From contig JAOIOC010000007.1 of assembly GCA_028140145.1 (NCBI GenBank), forward strand, positions 1-48,846: a stretch of DNA of 48,846 bases. Direction: 5' to 3'. Under the pieces are notes generated by a model. That model did no database searches, was not told where the DNA came from, and saw nothing but the letters and a program-made list of their open reading frames with translations. This document shows positions 35,707 to 44,907 of this stretch, one piece after another; position 1 is the first letter of the stretch; each line of letters opens with the position of its first letter. A program made the translations under genes and the position numbers. The DNA is from SAR86 cluster bacterium (lineage in GTDB: Bacteria; Pseudomonadota; Gammaproteobacteria; Magnimaribacterales; AG-339-G14).

Positions 35707-37362
35707 ATGGAAGAAAATCAAGTTGAAAGAGACGTCATGGAATATGATGTCGTTGTCGTAGGTGGAGGTCCATCTGGCCTATCCACTGCAATTAAGTTAA
35801 AACAATTAGCTGCTGAAAAAAATGCAGAAATAAGCGTATGTCTTATTGAAAAAGGCTCTGAAATAGGAGCACACATATTGTCTGGGAACTGTTTTGAGCC
35901 AAGAGCTCTTGATGAGCTTATTCCTGATTGGAAAGAAAAAGGAGCTCCTTTGAACTCTCCAGCAACAAAAGATGTTGTGAAATTCCTGATTAACGAAAAT
36001 TTATCATTCAACATTCCTTTTCCCTCTTTTTTAATGCCTAATTTCAATAATCATGGCAACTATGTGATGAGTCTGGCTAACTTATGTAGATGGCTTGGTA
36101 CTCAGGCAGAAAATTTAGGAGTGGAGATATTTCCAGGATTTACAGCTGCGGATGTGATCTTAGAAAACGATGTTGTTAAAGGAATTCTTACCGGTGAAAT
36201 GGGAATATCTAAAGACGGTGAGAAAAAAGCTTCCTACCAACCCTCTATGGAATTAAGAGCTAAGTACACAATATTTGCAGAAGGATGTAGAGGTCACTTA
36301 GGGAAAAAACTTATTGCAAAATATGAGCTAGATAAAGATAAAGATCCTCAACATTACGGTATTGGATTCAAAGAAGTATGGGATGTCCCAGCTGAAGTAC
36401 ATTCAGAAGGTACCGTGATGCATACTTTTGGTTGGCCGAGTAAATCAAAAGCTGGTTCATATTTTTACCATGGAGAGAATAATCAAGTCTACATAGGCCT
36501 AGTTGTTCCACTGGATTATTCAAATCCACATTTAAGTCCTTTTGATGAATTCCAGCAATGGAAACAACATAAAGATATAAGAAAGATCCTAGAGAGTGGA
36601 ACAAGAGTAGCTTATGGAGCTAGAGCACTCATCAAAGGAGGTTATCAATCTAGACCAAAAATGACTTTTCCTGGTGGACTTATTGTCGGTGACAATGCTG
36701 GAACACTAGTTTTCACTAAGATTAAAGGAACTCACACGGCAATGAAGTCTGGAATGCTTGCTGCAGAAACAGTATTTGATGCAGTTCAAAATAATAATCT
36801 AGATGCTGATTTAGAGTCCTATGAAGAAAAATTTGATTCATCTTGGATACAAACTGATTTGTATAAATCAAGAAATATGACGCCTCTTCTCCATAAATAT
36901 GGAACGTGGATTGGAGGAATTTTAATGGCTATCGAGCAATTCTTATTTAGAGGTCGTTATCCATTCACATTGACTCATAAAACACCTGACTATGCATGTA
37001 TGAAAAAAGCAAGTGAGTGTGAAAAAATTGATTATCCAAAACCCGATGGAAAAATTAGCTTTGATAAACTATCTTCTGTTTTTCTTTCAAATACCAATCA
37101 TGAAGAAGATCAACCTTGTCACTTAACTCTTAAAGATTCTTCTATTCCGATAAATGTAAATCTACCTACTTATGATGAGCCGGCTCAAAGATACTGTCCA
37201 GCTGGTGTCTATGAGGTTGTAGAGAAAGACGGAGAACACAAATTTCAAATAAATGCTCAGAATTGTGTTCATTGTAAAACTTGTGATATCAAAGACCCTA
37301 GCCAAAATATAGTTTGGATAACCCCAGAAGGTATGGGTGGTCCTAACTATCCAAATATGTAG
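35707..37362 (+). CDS. Electron transfer flavoprotein-ubiquinone oxidoreductase
   Basis: A 551-residue membrane-associated flavoprotein that passes electrons from reduced ETF to ubiquinone. The FAD-binding VVVGGGPSGLS begins near residue 16. GAHILSGN, GYQSRPKMTFPGG with the following VGDNAG, and the IKGTHTAMKSGMLAAE block are typical. The [4Fe-4S] ligands are Cys497 (CPAGVYE), Cys520, Cys523 and Cys526 (CVHCKTCDIKDP). I prefer the ATG at 35707 over an in-frame TTG at 35659 that would add 16 residues unlike the family. It is divergent from etfBA. Its stop abuts that of the DUF1285 gene with no spacer. Confidence 0.95.
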   Translation: MEENQVERDVMEYDVVVVGGGPSGLSTAIKLKQLAAEKNAEISVCLIEKGSEIGAHILSGNCFEPRALDELIPDWKEKGAPLNSPATKDVVKFLINENLSFNIPFPSFLMPNFNNHGNYVMSLANLCRWLGTQAENLGVEIFPGFTAADVILENDVVKGILTGEMGISKDGEKKASYQPSMELRAKYTIFAEGCRGHLGKKLIAKYELDKDKDPQHYGIGFKEVWDVPAEVHSEGTVMHTFGWPSKSKAGSYFYHGENNQVYIGLVVPLDYSNPHLSPFDEFQQWKQHKDIRKILESGTRVAYGARALIKGGYQSRPKMTFPGGLIVGDNAGTLVFTKIKGTHTAMKSGMLAAETVFDAVQNNNLDADLESYEEKFDSSWIQTDLYKSRNMTPLLHKYGTWIGGILMAIEQFLFRGRYPFTLTHKTPDYACMKKASECEKIDYPKPDGKISFDKLSSVFLSNTNHEEDQPCHLTLKDSSIPINVNLPTYDEPAQRYCPAGVYEVVEKDGEHKFQINAQNCVHCKTCDIKDPSQNIVWITPEGMGGPNYPNM

Positions 37363-37926
37363 TCAGTCCAATTTTCCAAGCGAAAATTCTTTATCGTTAC
37401 TTTTAATAAATAATTCTTTTTCCCTCTCGTAGGATTCGTCTACTAATTGATAAAAAACATTTCTACTGATTAGCCCTTCTAAGTTTTTTCTTACCTTTAA
37501 ATATGGTGAAGGTTCTTGTGTATCTTTATCAATTTCAACTCTTAACTTATCTAGAGTATCTAAAAGTACAATATCGCCAACGTTGGTCTTGAACAAAAAA
37601 ACTTCTTTATCGTTTTTAATTTCTTTTTGGTAGGTAACGATAACGAAAGGCTTATCTTCAACTTCAATTCTAATTTTTTCTACTGGAGTAACAAGGTAGT
37701 AATTTCCATCCTCATCGAATCTAAGAACCGTACTAAATAAACTAACCATTTTTTCGCGGCCTATAGGAGAATCCATAAAATACCATTTTCCATCTCTGGA
37801 TATTTTCATCTGAACGTTTTCACATAAAGGAGGATTCCAATCATCGACAGGAGGAAGTGAACCTTCATTTTGAAGCTTCAAGATATCACTAAATAATTGA
37901 GCAGATGTTTTTGGGCCAGATTCCAT
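37363..37926 (-). CDS. DUF1285 family protein
   Basis: A 187-residue protein matching DUF1285: PPVDDWNPPLCENVQMKISRDGKWYFMDSPIGREKM (within residues 20-55), then VLRFDEDGNYYLVTPVEKIRIEVED. Structures of this family show two small beta-rich domains, but no activity is assigned. There is no signal peptide or membrane segment. It is the last gene of the lol-msbA/lpxK-kdsB-murB cluster, overlapping the exporter gene by one base. Its stop abuts that of ETF-QO. Confidence 0.8.
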   Translation of the reverse strand: MESGPKTSAQLFSDILKLQNEGSLPPVDDWNPPLCENVQMKISRDGKWYFMDSPIGREKMVSLFSTVLRFDEDGNYYLVTPVEKIRIEVEDKPFVIVTYQKEIKNDKEVFLFKTNVGDIVLLDTLDKLRVEIDKDTQEPSPYLKVRKNLEGLISRNVFYQLVDESYEREKELFIKSNDKEFSLGKLD

Positions 37927-38516
37927 TACAAAGTTAATAAATAAAAAGAACTAATTATAAAAACGATACCAGTAAATTTGTATATCCATGGAATGAAATT
38001 ATTAAATTTATATAAAAATCCTTTACTTGTGAGCAATAAAGACAAAAATGCAAACCACATAAAAGTGCTAACTGCTATAAACACAGCATAAAGAATTAGG
38101 ATACTTAAAGGAGTATCGATACTCACAATTGCAAAAAATAAGGTAACAGTAAATGTACTTGCCTGAAGATTAAGAAGATTTGTCATAAATCCAAGGGTAA
38201 AGTTTTTAGAGCTTGAACGTGTTACTGTTTCTGATGGCCGGTCAGTAAAAAAAGAAGAAATTCCTAAATACATTAAATATAAAATAGCTATGGGTTTGAG
38301 AACAAGAAATATATTTTCTTGATATCTCATAATTAATTCCATTCCAAAAATAGAATAAAGACAATGAAAAAATTCACTGGTAGCAATACCTAAGGCAGTA
38401 AAAATAGATGCTCTCCTTGTGGATGATAGAGATTGTCTCAGTACAACAGCAAAATCAGGTCCGGGACTTATAACCGCTACAAGATGAATGGAAGCAATTA
38501 AAAGAAATTCAGTCAA
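37926..38516 (-). CDS. LysE/RhtB-family amino acid exporter
   Basis: A 196-residue inner-membrane protein with about six hydrophobic segments. The LysE-family signature HLVAVISPGPDFAVVLRQSL (residues 11-30) has the conserved SPGPDF motif. GIATSEFFHCLYS and LGFMTNLLNLQA are the matching later blocks (usually 'G..tnl.NPka'; the Pro is absent here). Members export amino acids or related metabolites; the substrate cannot be named. It overlaps murB by 4 nt and DUF1285 by 1 nt. Confidence 0.85.
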   Translation of the reverse strand: MTEFLLIASIHLVAVISPGPDFAVVLRQSLSSTRRASIFTALGIATSEFFHCLYSIFGMELIMRYQENIFLVLKPIAILYLMYLGISSFFTDRPSETVTRSSSKNFTLGFMTNLLNLQASTFTVTLFFAIVSIDTPLSILILYAVFIAVSTFMWFAFLSLLLTSKGFLYKFNNFIPWIYKFTGIVFIISSFYLLTL

Positions 38517-39505
38517 AATATTTGGGGTTCTAATTCTAAATTAATGTTGTAATTCTCCAACACAGAGGCCTGAATATGCGAGGCAAGATCAAGAATATCC
38601 TCTGATTTCTCAGACTTATTCTCTAGCACTAGCGAGTGTTTTTCAGACACTCTTGCATTATTCAATGCAAAACCTTTTAAGTTCAGTGACTCAATTAAAA
38701 AAGCTGCAGATATTTTTACTTTATTATCAATGTATGAATAAAATTTAATACTTGGAAGAATTAGTTTTATTTTTTCTAATTCATCCAATGAGATAATAGG
38801 ATTTTTAAAAAAGCTGCCAACATTTGGATGTTTTTGAGGATCTGATATTTTTGCTTTTCTAATTTTTAGGACATGTTTTCTGATGATAAACGGAGTAATC
38901 TCTTCTGCTTTTAAAAAGTTTAAATCTTCATATTCTAAGTTTGGTTGAAAATCTTTAGTTAACTTGAATTTAACTTTTACGATAATTAGAGAATCTTTAT
39001 CTTGAAATATGCTTTGTCTGTATGAAAATTTGCAATCATTATTAGTAAAGCCAATAAAGCTGTTTGAATCCATATCAAAACAAATGACTTCTTCAATAAA
39101 TTCAGATACTTCGCTCCCATAAGCTCCAATATTCTGAATAGGTGCTGCTCCAATGCTTCCAGGTATACCTGATAAATTCTCTAAACCAGAATAACCGTTT
39201 TCTAAGGACCAGAGCACGAAATCATCCCAATTTTTACCCGCTCCAACTGTAATTAAATTATCCTCGATTGATATTTCATTAAATGAAATTTTTATGACAG
39301 CCTTGTTAAGCAAATTAGGCAGAACAACGTTGGATCCCTCTCCAAGGATACAAAAATTAATTTTTTTTGTTGAGATGAAATCTTGAATATTTTTTAAGTC
39401 TTCAAGATCAAAGATTTCTATAAAAAACTTTGCAGTAGAATCAATTTTTAAAAGATTATTTGCTTTTAAGCTAAAGGATTTTTTTATTTTATTTGATAAT
39501 TTCAT
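38513..39505 (-). CDS. murB: UDP-N-acetylenolpyruvoylglucosamine reductase
   Basis: A 330-residue type I (E. coli-like) MurB, which makes UDP-MurNAc with NADPH for peptidoglycan. FAD contacts are visible in LGEGSNVVLP (near residue 54) and SGIPGSIGAAPIQNIGAYG. The catalytic set is the Arg in SYRQSIF, the Ser proton donor in GSFFKNP and the Glu in LELEPQIF near the C-terminus. Its first 17 nt overlap the end of kdsB. It lies in a minus-strand envelope-synthesis cluster. Confidence 0.95.
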   Translation of the reverse strand: MKLSNKIKKSFSLKANNLLKIDSTAKFFIEIFDLEDLKNIQDFISTKKINFCILGEGSNVVLPNLLNKAVIKISFNEISIEDNLITVGAGKNWDDFVLWSLENGYSGLENLSGIPGSIGAAPIQNIGAYGSEVSEFIEEVICFDMDSNSFIGFTNNDCKFSYRQSIFQDKDSLIIVKVKFKLTKDFQPNLEYEDLNFLKAEEITPFIIRKHVLKIRKAKISDPQKHPNVGSFFKNPIISLDELEKIKLILPSIKFYSYIDNKVKISAAFLIESLNLKGFALNNARVSEKHSLVLENKSEKSEDILDLASHIQASVLENYNINLELEPQIF

Positions 39506-40184
39506 TAGCTCTAATCAAATCTTCTTCAGTATCTATTCCAAAGCTGCTCGTAGAAGATGATTTAAATGCTTTAATCTGATGACCGTTATCTAGAGCTCTC
39601 ATTTGTTCTAAACTTTCTCGAATTTCGTTTTCAGATTGTTCATATTTAACGAATTTTTTTAAAAATTCACATCTATAAGCATAAATTCCAAGATGATGAT
39701 AAATGGAATTTGATGATTTGAAGTTTCTTGAAAATGAGGTTGCAATATTGTCAGTCACACTAATTTTCACTGCATTAGTATCATCTATGTCCTCTTTTTT
39801 AAGTTTTTTATATAATGTTGCCATTTCGAAATCATTGTTGTAATTGCGTATCAAAGTGTTGATGTCATCATGAGATATAAATGGTTCATCTCCTTGAACG
39901 TTAATTATTAAATCTTCTTCATGGCATTTTATTTTTGTTATTGCTTCATGGATTCTATCTGTGCCTGTTTTATGATCTATTGAAGTCATAATAACTTGTC
40001 CATTAAATTTTAGAACTTGATCTCTTATCTTCTCGGAATCTGTAGCAATAAATATAAAGTCGGCCTCAGATTTCATACATGATTCATACACCCATTGAAT
40101 CATTGGCTTGCTACCAATTTTCTTTAACGGTTTACCGGGTAATCTAGATGAGGACCATCTAGCAGGGATCACTACATAATTCAT
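39489..40184 (-). CDS. kdsB: 3-deoxy-manno-octulosonate cytidylyltransferase
   Basis: A 231-residue enzyme activating Kdo as CMP-Kdo for the inner core of LPS. The N-terminal VIPARWSSSRLPGKPL (residues 5-20) is the nucleotide-binding signature. NVQGDEPFI (Mg2+ site) and YHHLGIYAYR are also standard. At 231 residues it is slightly shorter than E. coli KdsB (248). Its ATG overlaps the msbA-lpxK stop by 4 nt, keeping the common lpxK-kdsB order. Confidence 0.95.
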   Translation of the reverse strand: MNYVVIPARWSSSRLPGKPLKKIGSKPMIQWVYESCMKSEADFIFIATDSEKIRDQVLKFNGQVIMTSIDHKTGTDRIHEAITKIKCHEEDLIINVQGDEPFISHDDINTLIRNYNNDFEMATLYKKLKKEDIDDTNAVKISVTDNIATSFSRNFKSSNSIYHHLGIYAYRCEFLKKFVKYEQSENEIRESLEQMRALDNGHQIKAFKSSSTSSFGIDTEEDLIRANEIIK

Positions 40185-42952
40185 TTAGATTTAATTTCGG
40201 CTAAGAAATCTTGTTCAAAGTTATCTGAAACTTCAGCTTCTATCTTTAAATACCAATAATTTGTATGGTCTAGAAATGAGCATTTTATTGCATCTTTTTC
40301 TGTCATTACAGTAGGTTGATTATCCATAATTTCAAAATCTACGCTGTGAAAGTCATGATGATCAGGGAAAGCGTATTCAGATATATCAAAACCCAGTTGT
40401 TTTAATAAATTAAAAAAATTAGATGGATTTCCAATTCCTGCAACCGCATTTACTTCTTTTTTTAAGGGCCAGTCGAAAATATCGTATTCCTTTTGGCTTT
40501 TCATATGAACCCACTTAAATGGACGATATTTCATTTCATAATTCGCAACTGAGGGCCATTTTCTATTTGAGCTGATTGTAAAATCAACTGTTTTAATTCT
40601 AGATTTTGGCTCTCTAAGTGGTCCTGCTGGAAGCAGTAACTCGTTTCCAAACTTCCTATTTCCATCAATCATTAGTATTTCTATATCTCTTCCAAGAGAA
40701 AAGTGCTGCAAACCATCATCGCTTAGAATGACGTTACTATCCGTATTTTCCATGAGATGTTTAGCTGCTTGTATCCTATTAGGACCAATTACCACTGGGC
40801 ATTGAGAATTCTTAAACATAATAGCCGGCTCATCTCCAGATTCTTCAATTGAGGTCTCTGAGTTAAGTAGCAGTGGATAGGTCTTTGATTTACTCAGATA
40901 ACCTCTTGAAATTATTCCAGGTTTAAGACCTTCTTTTTTAAGTAATTTGGCAAGGTAAATAATAATTGGAGTTTTTCCTGTGCCACCAACTGTCAGGTTA
41001 CCAACAACTATTGTAAGAAGGTTAGGTTTCCAAGAATTTGAAATTTGATGTCTTTTTTGTCTATTAAAAAGAAATTGGTATATCCATGAAAATGGAATAA
41101 GAAGTTTAGGCCAGAGGCTATTTTCGTACCATGCTTTTTCTAAGTTTGAAACATAGGATTTTGAAGCATCAATATTTACTAGGAGATTAGAATTTGATTC
41201 AGTATCAATATTTACTGCACCATCATCAAAATCAAATTGATTTCTGTAGAGTTGAAAATAAGGACCTTCAGATAATATTAATTGGCTATGCTTACCTCTT
41301 TCAACTATTTCTCCATTTTGAAGAACTAAAATTTCATCTGCTTGCTCTACCGTCGAAAGTCTATGAGCAATAGTAATTGTAGTTTTGCCTTCTTTTAAGT
41401 TAGCAATCGCATCTGTTATCAGTCGTTCAGATTCAGAATCTAAAGCAGAGGTGGCTTCGTCTAATATTAAAAAAGGTGAATTTTTTAATATTGCTCTTGC
41501 AATGGCGATTCTCTGCTTCTGTCCTCCGGATAATAATGTTCCATTATCACCAATAATGGTTTTATAACCGTCAGGAAAAGATTCAATGAATTGATGCGCA
41601 TTCGCTTTTTTTGCAGCTTCATAGACATCTTCTTCTCTGGTATCGATATCTCCATAAAAAATATTATTAAAAATTGTGTCATTGAATAAAGTTATCTCTT
41701 GTCCCACGTAGGAGATTTGATCTCTTAAAGATTCCAGAGAGAGCTCTTCAATCCTTGTTCCATCTATAGAAATTCCACCCTCTGTGGCATCGTAAAATCT
41801 AGGGATCAGATTAATTATGCTGCTTTTTCCTGCGCCTGAGCTTCCAACAATAGCTAAATTAGAACCTTTTTCTAACTCAAAATTTATATTCTTCAGGGAA
41901 TATTCTTCTGAACTAGGATATTTAAGGGAGACATTATCAAATTTTATTTTTCCTTCAGAATTCTTAATTATTTTTGAGCCATCATCTTTTTCTGGAGTTT
42001 CATCAATTTGCTTAAAAATATCTTCGGCTGCTGCAATACCTTTCTGGAACATAACATTAGTAGAGGATAATTGTCTGATAGGTTTTGCTAGCATTCCTGC
42101 ACTACCAAAAAAAGCTATAAATGTTCCTGATGACATTGAGGTAATTACAGAGGGATCTAAGGCAAACCAAGTGATTAAAGCTAATGCCAGAGATATTATT
42201 AATTGAATAAGCGGAGAAGCAATTGAGTTTGTTGATTCTAATTTCAAATTTTGAATTCGATTTGCATCACTTGCTTCATTAAATTTATCGATTTCAAGAT
42301 TTTCATTACCGAAAATTTTTAATTCTTTATGTGCGTTTATAGATTCTGAACTAACATGAGTAACATCACCCATGGCAGATTGGATTTTTTTACTAAGACG
42401 TCTTAATCTTTTCCCAGCAATAGAAACAATGAAGCCAATTAAGGGTGCTGCAATAATTAACACTAGAGTTAATTTCCAATTTAAGTAAATTAAGTAACCT
42501 AACAGCCCTATTACTATCAAGCCTTCTCTTATAATAATTTTGACTGCGTCGGTAACTGCACTGCTGACCTGCATAACATTAAAAGTAATTCTGGATAATA
42601 AATGTCCGCTGGAGGATTTATCATAAAAACTCACTGGCATCGAAATCAATGATTTGAATAAATCTACTCTTAAATTATGAATCAATTTATTCGAAATAAA
42701 GGCCATAAAAAAATTTGAAAGATAAAAACCTATTCCTCTTATAAGCGCTATGGCTATTAGTGCAAGGGGTAAGATTGTTTGAACTGTTTGATTTGGATTT
42801 TCTATAAAATCAACTATTCTTCTTAACCATTCCGCTGCTCCTACTTGAGCTGCTGCAAATAATACAAAACCAAAAAAACTGATCAAGAAATAAGGAATGC
42901 TTGAAGAAACATAGCCAAAAAGACGTGCAAGATATGAAGTGTTGCTTTTCAT
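40181..42952 (-). CDS. msbA-lpxK: MsbA-LpxK fusion: lipid A flippase joined to tetraacyldisaccharide 4'-kinase
   Basis: A 923-residue protein made of two complete enzymes. Residues 1-571 form a half ABC exporter like MsbA: about six membrane helices, Walker A GSSGAGKSS (370-378), Q-loop Gln418, LSGGQ (474-478), Walker B LILDEA (495-500) and H-loop His530. A polar linker (572-603) follows. Residues 604-923 are LpxK: LEKAWYENSLWPKLL, P-loop GNLTVGGTGKT (651-661), DDGLQH (745-750), LPAGPLRE (774-781) and MTEKDA (883-888). MsbA flips core-lipid A across the inner membrane and LpxK phosphorylates its 4' position on the cytoplasmic side. They are normally separate adjacent genes. Here there is no stop, and no in-frame ATG between residues 301 and 712, so LpxK must be made as part of the fusion. 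Its stop overlaps kdsB by 4 nt. Confidence 0.93.
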   Translation of the reverse strand: MKSNTSYLARLFGYVSSSIPYFLISFFGFVLFAAAQVGAAEWLRRIVDFIENPNQTVQTILPLALIAIALIRGIGFYLSNFFMAFISNKLIHNLRVDLFKSLISMPVSFYDKSSSGHLLSRITFNVMQVSSAVTDAVKIIIREGLIVIGLLGYLIYLNWKLTLVLIIAAPLIGFIVSIAGKRLRRLSKKIQSAMGDVTHVSSESINAHKELKIFGNENLEIDKFNEASDANRIQNLKLESTNSIASPLIQLIISLALALITWFALDPSVITSMSSGTFIAFFGSAGMLAKPIRQLSSTNVMFQKGIAAAEDIFKQIDETPEKDDGSKIIKNSEGKIKFDNVSLKYPSSEEYSLKNINFELEKGSNLAIVGSSGAGKSSIINLIPRFYDATEGGISIDGTRIEELSLESLRDQISYVGQEITLFNDTIFNNIFYGDIDTREEDVYEAAKKANAHQFIESFPDGYKTIIGDNGTLLSGGQKQRIAIARAILKNSPFLILDEATSALDSESERLITDAIANLKEGKTTITIAHRLSTVEQADEILVLQNGEIVERGKHSQLILSEGPYFQLYRNQFDFDDGAVNIDTESNSNLLVNIDASKSYVSNLEKAWYENSLWPKLLIPFSWIYQFLFNRQKRHQISNSWKPNLLTIVVGNLTVGGTGKTPIIIYLAKLLKKEGLKPGIISRGYLSKSKTYPLLLNSETSIEESGDEPAIMFKNSQCPVVIGPNRIQAAKHLMENTDSNVILSDDGLQHFSLGRDIEILMIDGNRKFGNELLLPAGPLREPKSRIKTVDFTISSNRKWPSVANYEMKYRPFKWVHMKSQKEYDIFDWPLKKEVNAVAGIGNPSNFFNLLKQLGFDISEYAFPDHHDFHSVDFEIMDNQPTVMTEKDAIKCSFLDHTNYWYLKIEAEVSDNFEQDFLAEIKSK

Positions 42953-42956
42953 GCCT

Positions 42957-42981
42957 AAAAAAAGGGATATTTTACCTTTTT
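42957..42981 (-). terminator. Possible hairpin with T-run between lolD and msbA-lpxK
   Basis: On the minus strand AAAAAGG, a 9-nt loop and CCTTTTT form a 7-bp stem followed by more T residues, in the 45-nt gap after lolD. The shape fits a weak intrinsic terminator. It ends only a few bases before the msbA-lpxK ATG, so it could equally damp read-through or mask the ribosome site. The stem has only two G-C pairs. Confidence 0.3.
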
Positions 42982-42997
42982 AGAAGAATTTTATCTC

Positions 42998-43669
42998 TTA
43001 GCCTTGTATTAAATTGAGCTTACCTTGTTCGAGTAAATATTTTGAATTTGGCTTAAATTTCAAATTTTCATCGTGAGTGGCTATAACCACAGAAATATCT
43101 ATTTCATTAAATATATCGTCTATCAATTCCATGACTTCATCAGAAGTATTTCTATCTAAATCTCCTGTCGGCTCATCCATTACTAATAACTTCGGTCTAT
43201 TAATTAATGCTCGTGCAATTGCGCATCTCTGTCTTTCTCCACCAGATAGTTGATCGGGTAAATGATCTTTTCTGTTAGAAATTTTTAATTTCTCAATAAG
43301 AAAATTTGCAAAATCTTTATCAAGATTATGAGTTATAGATCCTGGGAGAATGATGTTTTCATGAAGAGAAAATTCTTCTAAGAGATGATGAGATTGAAAA
43401 ACTACACCGATATCATTTAGCCTTAAATTTGAGAGCTCTTTATCCGATAAAGAATCTACAAGTTTGTCTGCAAAAATCATTGAACCATTAGAAGGAATCT
43501 CTAGAGTGCTTAAGATGTTTAAGAGAGTAGTTTTTCCAGAACCTGACTTTCCATAAATAATTAATCTGTCGTTATCATTTATTTCAAGGTTAAGGTCAAT
43601 AAGAGGAGAAATTATATTGTCTCCAGTTTGATAATCTTTACCAATGTCTTGTAATTTAACTAAGCTCAT
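42998..43669 (-). CDS. lolD: LolD, ATPase of the lipoprotein-releasing complex
   Basis: A 223-residue ABC ATPase. Walker A GKSGSGKTT is at 40-48, the signature LSGGERQRCAIARAL near 138-152, Walker B LLVMDEPTGDLD and the His switch VIATHDE. VVFQSHHLLEEFSLHENI carries the Q-loop and the LolD-type 'F..H.LL.eF...EN' sequence. With LolC/E it extracts lipoproteins from the inner membrane for the LolA route. Its ATG overlaps the lolC stop by one base. Confidence 0.92.
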   Translation of the reverse strand: MSLVKLQDIGKDYQTGDNIISPLIDLNLEINDNDRLIIYGKSGSGKTTLLNILSTLEIPSNGSMIFADKLVDSLSDKELSNLRLNDIGVVFQSHHLLEEFSLHENIILPGSITHNLDKDFANFLIEKLKISNRKDHLPDQLSGGERQRCAIARALINRPKLLVMDEPTGDLDRNTSDEVMELIDDIFNEIDISVVIATHDENLKFKPNSKYLLEQGKLNLIQG

Positions 43670-44901
43670 TATCTTAATATCTTGGCTGGGATAATTTTAG
43701 AAGCTGATCTAGCGGGATAGATACTTGCAAATGATGTTATAAATAATGATCCTAATATAATTGAAATAATCCACTCAATTCTTAAGTCTGTAGGAAGATA
43801 ACTTATGAAATACCACTGCAAATAACCAGAAATAATGACATCAAAATATGATGAGGCTATAAAAAATGACATAAACAAACCTAAAAGAGTTCCAATAGAT
43901 ATTCCCCAAAAAGAAATTATCAAACCAAGATATAAAAATATTTGAATAATTTTCATATCACTCATTCCAACTGTTTTTAGGATGGCAATTTGTTCCTTTT
44001 TTTCATTAAGCATCATCATTAACATTGCAACTACATTAAAGGCTGCAATAACTATGATTAAACTAGTTAGCAAAAAAACTAAACTTCTTTCCATGCCAAC
44101 AGCTCTCCAAAGAGTCCCAAACTGAGAACTCCAATCATTAACTCTTAGAGGTTGTTTAGAATAATTCTGAGCTTTTATTAAAGCATCGTAAGTTAAATCT
44201 GGAGCGTCAAAAAGATCATCAAATTTAAGTCTTATGCCTGTCACATTTCCTGATAGTGAAAGAAGTTTCGAGGCATCATTAATGTTTATGAAAGCATAAT
44301 TAGAATCCAGATCATTAGATCCCATGCTATAAATTCCAGAAATAGAAAAAACTTTCATTTTTGGATAAATTCCGGTTAAAGAAACTTTGGGATTTGGTAA
44401 TAATAAAGTTACTTTATCCCCGACAGAAACAGATAGCTGTCTTGCTAATAAATCACCTAAGATTAAGTTAAAACTTCCTTCGCTTAAATCATCAAATGAT
44501 CCAACAAACATATTGTTTGGAACATTAGAAACATTTGATTCATAAGAAGGATCAATTCCATAAATAAGAGTTCCCTTTAATTTTGATTTAGAGCCAACAA
44601 GTGACTGAGTCTCTACATATGGTGCTGCTCCTTTGAGTCTATCCATATCAGATAACGAATCAATAAGTTCGATTGGATTAGAAATTGATGAGTAACCGTA
44701 AATGTTTCCATGAGGAATTGAGTTTAATATTTTTTCCTTTAATTCTTTTTCAAATCCATTAAATACCGAGGAAACAATTATAAGAACTGCTACACCTAGA
44801 GATACTGATCCCAAGGATAATTTAGAAACAAAAGATAGGAATCCTTCCTTTTTAGAATTGAAATATCTTAAAGCAATAAAAAAAGGAAGGTTTTGTCTCA
44901 A
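43669..44901 (-). CDS. lolC: LolC/LolE-type membrane subunit of the lipoprotein-releasing complex
   Basis: A 410-residue protein with the LolC/E layout. One helix near the N-terminus (about 28-48, after FFIALRYFNSKKEGFLSFVS) precedes a large periplasmic domain (about 50-270), and three helices lie near the C-terminus (about 273-300, 320-345, 375-398). ILKTVGMSDMKI is the cytoplasmic coupling region that contacts LolD. Only one such gene is here, so the complex may use a homodimer (LolF-like) or a second copy elsewhere. It is 6 nt after the aldehyde dehydrogenase gene. Confidence 0.9.
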   Translation of the reverse strand: MRQNLPFFIALRYFNSKKEGFLSFVSKLSLGSVSLGVAVLIIVSSVFNGFEKELKEKILNSIPHGNIYGYSSISNPIELIDSLSDMDRLKGAAPYVETQSLVGSKSKLKGTLIYGIDPSYESNVSNVPNNMFVGSFDDLSEGSFNLILGDLLARQLSVSVGDKVTLLLPNPKVSLTGIYPKMKVFSISGIYSMGSNDLDSNYAFININDASKLLSLSGNVTGIRLKFDDLFDAPDLTYDALIKAQNYSKQPLRVNDWSSQFGTLWRAVGMERSLVFLLTSLIIVIAAFNVVAMLMMMLNEKKEQIAILKTVGMSDMKIIQIFLYLGLIISFWGISIGTLLGLFMSFFIASSYFDVIISGYLQWYFISYLPTDLRIEWIISIILGSLFITSFASIYPARSASKIIPAKILR

Positions 44902-44907
44902 TAGATT

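Noticed and set aside
41147-41239. Separate LpxK start within the MsbA-LpxK linker
   Set aside because: No ATG lies in frame from residue 301 to 712, and the codons read through the linker include no GTG or TTG start, so a separate LpxK is not supported.
41485-41682. 65-codon minus-strand frame in the nucleotide-binding domain of the MsbA-LpxK gene
   Set aside because: It is out of frame with an intact ABC ATPase sequence and has no start signal or family features.
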